Below the pieces are notes generated by a model, which did no database searches, had not been told where the DNA came from, and was given only the letters and a program-made list of their open reading frames with translations. The position numbers were made by a program, and so were the translations under genes. A DNA stretch of 64,000 bases from Acanthochlamys bracteata (taxonomy: Eukaryota; Streptophyta; Magnoliopsida; Pandanales; Velloziaceae): assembly GCA_019914995.1 (NCBI GenBank), contig CM034129.1, forward strand, positions 10,471,725 through 10,535,724, given 5' to 3'. Positions 61,650-64,000 of this stretch are shown here, in pieces; position 1 is the first letter of the stretch; each line of letters begins with the position of its first letter.

Positions 61650-62609
61650 TCAACCAACACCTCCGCCACTGGACAAAGACCGTCCAAATTCCCTTCGAAC
61701 TCTCTGCACAAAACTTTCCTTAGAACCATTCCCACATCTCACCGTTACTCCGTTGGCAGTACGTATGCCATTCCCCAACCCACTGTCACCTTCTTCTTTC
61801 TCCAACTCAATCAGAAAAGCACCAAGAGCCAAAGAATCCATCGAAATCGATCGCCTTACTGGCAATACCATTCCACTCCCTACTGTTACCGGCCTCACCA
61901 AATCAGTTCCCCTATTGTCATCTCTGATTGTCTCAAGATTTCGACTTTCCTCACCCAGAGGTTCAATTCTATTCTGGGTATTCAATAAATCATCCATTTC
62001 AATCTCCCTATGGTGATTAGAGCTTGACACAGGTTGCGAAGGCACGACAAGCTTACGGCAAAGTGGGCAAGTAGTATGTGCCCTAAGCCAAGTATCAATA
62101 CAAGGGAGATGAAAGGCATGCTGGCAACCAGGCAAAACACGTAAAACCTCTCCGGGACTAAATTCCCCAAGACAAACAGTACAGTTGCTACCAGAATTTG
62201 CAAAGATTGGATTTTTATGATCTGGGTGGTAAACAAACTTGGTAATAGAAGTAATGGTAGGGCCATCAAGCCCTGTAGTGCGAACATACCAGACATGGTT
62301 CTCTCCTTCAGGTTCTTCATAAAGAAGAAAGTTATCATATTGGATACTAGAAGGCGGTTGCTCAGCAGCGGCGGCGGCGAAGAGATTACGGCGGCGACCA
62401 CGGCGGCGAAGAAAGAAGAATGAAGAGAAGGAGAGAAGGAGAAGAAGAACAGCGGCAGCGGCGGAGAGAAGAGAGACGGAGAGAGGGCGGAGGATAACTG
62501 GTTTTGATGATGAATCTGGTTTTGTCATCAGTGGTGGTGGTGGTGGTGGAGAGAAGTCACAGGCACCTATGCCGTCGGTTGGAGCGCATGGTTCGTCGTA
62601 GTAAGACAT
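61650..62609 (-). CDS. ATL: RING-H2 E3 ubiquitin ligase, ATL family
   Basis: 319 residues, single exon, the usual ATL gene form. The ATG at 62609 (MSYYDEPC) is taken as the start; the frame stays open to a GTG at 62642, which is not expected to initiate. In order: Pro-rich N terminus (SPPPPPPL), one membrane span at about 38-66 followed by an Arg-rich stop-transfer (RRRGRRR), the ATL GLD region (VRTTGLDGPTITSITKF), and a RING-H2 with C143-x2-C146-x15-C162-x-H164-x2-H167-x2-C170-x10-C181-x2-C184 and Trp174 for E2 contact. The C-terminal tail is variable, with a Ser-rich end (RREFGRSLSSGGG). It probably ubiquitinates membrane or defence-related targets; substrate unknown. Closest subgroup not determined (ATL51/52/54 area by memory). 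Confidence 0.94.
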   Translation of the reverse strand: MSYYDEPCAPTDGIGACDFSPPPPPPLMTKPDSSSKPVILRPLSVSLLSAAAAVLLLLLSFSSFFFLRRRGRRRNLFAAAAAEQPPSSIQYDNFLLYEEPEGENHVWYVRTTGLDGPTITSITKFVYHPDHKNPIFANSGSNCTVCLGEFSPGEVLRVLPGCQHAFHLPCIDTWLRAHTTCPLCRKLVVPSQPVSSSNHHREIEMDDLLNTQNRIEPLGEESRNLETIRDDNRGTDLVRPVTVGSGMVLPVRRSISMDSLALGAFLIELEKEEGDSGLGNGIRTANGVTVRCGNGSKESFVQRVRREFGRSLSSGGGVG

Positions 62610-64000
62610 TGGAGGAGAGCGGCGGGGTGGTCGCTGCAACACGTCGGTGGAAGGCGGAGAGTGGGTGGGGGGAGCAGGTCAGAGACAGAGAGAGAAAAGG
62701 TTGAATTTTCTTTTGAAAGAAAATAAGACCACGAAACTGGACTTAGTTGTTAATATAATATAATCAGGGTGTTACATAAAAATACCTTTTTTGTTTAAAA
62801 GAAGAGAATGGTTTATTAATTGTATAATTAAAAACATTAGTTGAAAAATGATTTTAATATAAGAAGTTTATCGAGGGGGGTTTTGTAGACCTCGATCAAT
62901 GTATCGTCTTCCGCAATTTAGTAGATATTTGAAAGAGTTTATAATTTTCTTTTTCTAATTTTTAATTTTATATTTTAAATAAAAATATTATAATATTTAT
63001 TTTTAAAATTTAAAATATAAAAAATTTTATCTAAAAATTTATTTTTAAAAAATTTCAAAATATTCTTTTTTTTGAGAAAGCTTTCTTTTAATAGCACTTC
63101 TATAAATCTTAGAGATACAAAAAAAATTCTTTTGTAACTAATACGATGATAATTCCTTTTCATCTGAAGTATATACGTTTTAATGTAATTTTTATTTAAA
63201 TCAAGTATTTAATCTTGTCTGAAGAAGTAATTCGTTTGAATATATATTTTTATCTCCAATTTAGCGAATACAGATTTACATATTTTTAGAGCACGTTTAT
63301 CAATATTGTATAAAAATTTTAATTTTAAAATTCAGCTTACTTTAAATCAAAATAAACGCAAAAATATTAAACTTAGTATTATTCGCTAAAAAAGTTATTA
63401 AATTTAAATTCTAAATCTAAAAGCAATATTTTAAAATTTATTTTCAAAATAAATATACAATTGAGCTCATTTTAAAAATTTATTTTTAATTAACATAATT
63501 TTAGAAACTCAATTCAAATTAAAAAATATTAATCTTAGATTCGCATAAATTTACTTCATTGTTTTCTACGCACCAATTATAAAGGAATTAGAATCTAAAA
63601 CAATATACAAAACAACAAATTCAAAGTTCACAGTTAATTTGTTTTAAATTACAAAATATGTAGTACCAAACAATTGTTTCTTAATTTATCAGTTAAGTAA
63701 ATTTACATTATAACTGTCTAAGTACAATAATTTTTCTACTACATAATGAATTTCTACTAAAGACAATTTACATTAAAGTCCATCACAAACCTGAAAACTT
63801 TTTAAACCCATCTCTTAGTGTACTATTAAAACATTTTACAAAAGTACCCTAAACTTTGTATAATTTCCACCAGCAATTAGTTCCTCTTTCTCTTTCAACG
63901 GTTGGTTCGTTCATTTTCCCGCCAGAATTACACAAAAGTCAATGATGCTGAGGTCACTCAGATAGTAATATCTTATCCCACGTATACAACTCTTTAGTTA
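62610..64000. other. RING promoter region and AT-rich right flank
   Basis: 62610 to about 62760 is the RING 5' UTR and core promoter, upstream on the minus strand. Beyond it the DNA is AT-rich without coding ORFs. A segment at 63295-63500 starts like the GCGTGTTTA-ended repeat of 22298-22555, but its far end was not found. Composition rises again at about 63860-64000, which may mark the edge of another gene outside the window. Confidence 0.4.

Noticed and set aside
62610..62642. Eleven extra residues on the RING protein
   Set aside because: The first codon would be GTG; the first ATG in frame is at 62609.
61753..62704. Plus-strand ORFs over the ATL gene
   Set aside because: Shadows of the GC-rich minus-strand RING gene.

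Overview
This window is nuclear DNA from a eudicot plant. Genes are split by GT-AG introns that are AT-rich. Intergenic DNA is also strongly AT-rich and full of short inverted-repeat elements. The proteins are plant-specific types: auxin F-box receptor, purine permease, MATE/DETOXIFICATION, ATL RING-H2, SAC51-type bHLH, and a fused NAD(P)HX epimerase/PNP oxidase. The species cannot be fixed from the sequence. There is no operon logic; each gene is a separate transcription unit.

Layout: (1) 1-3791, minus strand, the 5' part of a plastid-type ATP-dependent phosphofructokinase (PFK5-like) running off the left edge. Its intron 1 of about 2 kb holds a truncated tRNA-Val-like relic. (2) 3792-8280, AT-rich spacer with MITE-like repeats and one strong hairpin. 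(3) 8290-10824, plus strand, a SAC51/SACL bHLH gene whose long leader carries the conserved, intron-split uORF that makes this family a translationally controlled gene. (4) 12161-20986, plus strand, a 12-exon gene for an ELL/occludin-domain protein, with a TIR-bounded element in its long intron 10. (5) 24429-25039, plus strand, a small PHD-type zinc-finger protein. (6) 27413-32028, plus strand, PDX3-type NAXE-PNPOx fusion (vitamin B6 salvage plus NAD(P)HX repair), 13 exons. (7) 36033-38252, minus strand, AFB4/AFB5-clade auxin receptor, 3 exons. (8) 40101-44165, plus strand, cytosolic aspartyl-tRNA synthetase, 10 exons, with a GC-AG final intron. (9) 47248-48928, minus strand, purine permease. 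(10) 52729-55755, plus strand, MATE transporter. (11) 58237-59273, plus strand, group Ia bHLH (bHLH94/96-like). (12) 61650-62609, minus strand, ATL-type RING-H2 E3 ligase, intronless.

Exon joins were placed by hand. Every listed exon chain keeps frame across all junctions and ends in a stop codon, except the PFK gene, which is cut by the window edge. Two extra themes stand out: the leader uORFs of the SACL gene, and several families of small non-autonomous TIR elements, one of which has well-preserved TIRs and TTA target-site duplications. I found no evidence of a wholly undescribed multi-gene system; the best leads are regulatory (uORFs), structural (MITEs, the tRNA relic, the GC-AG intron) and residue-level (auxin receptor loop).
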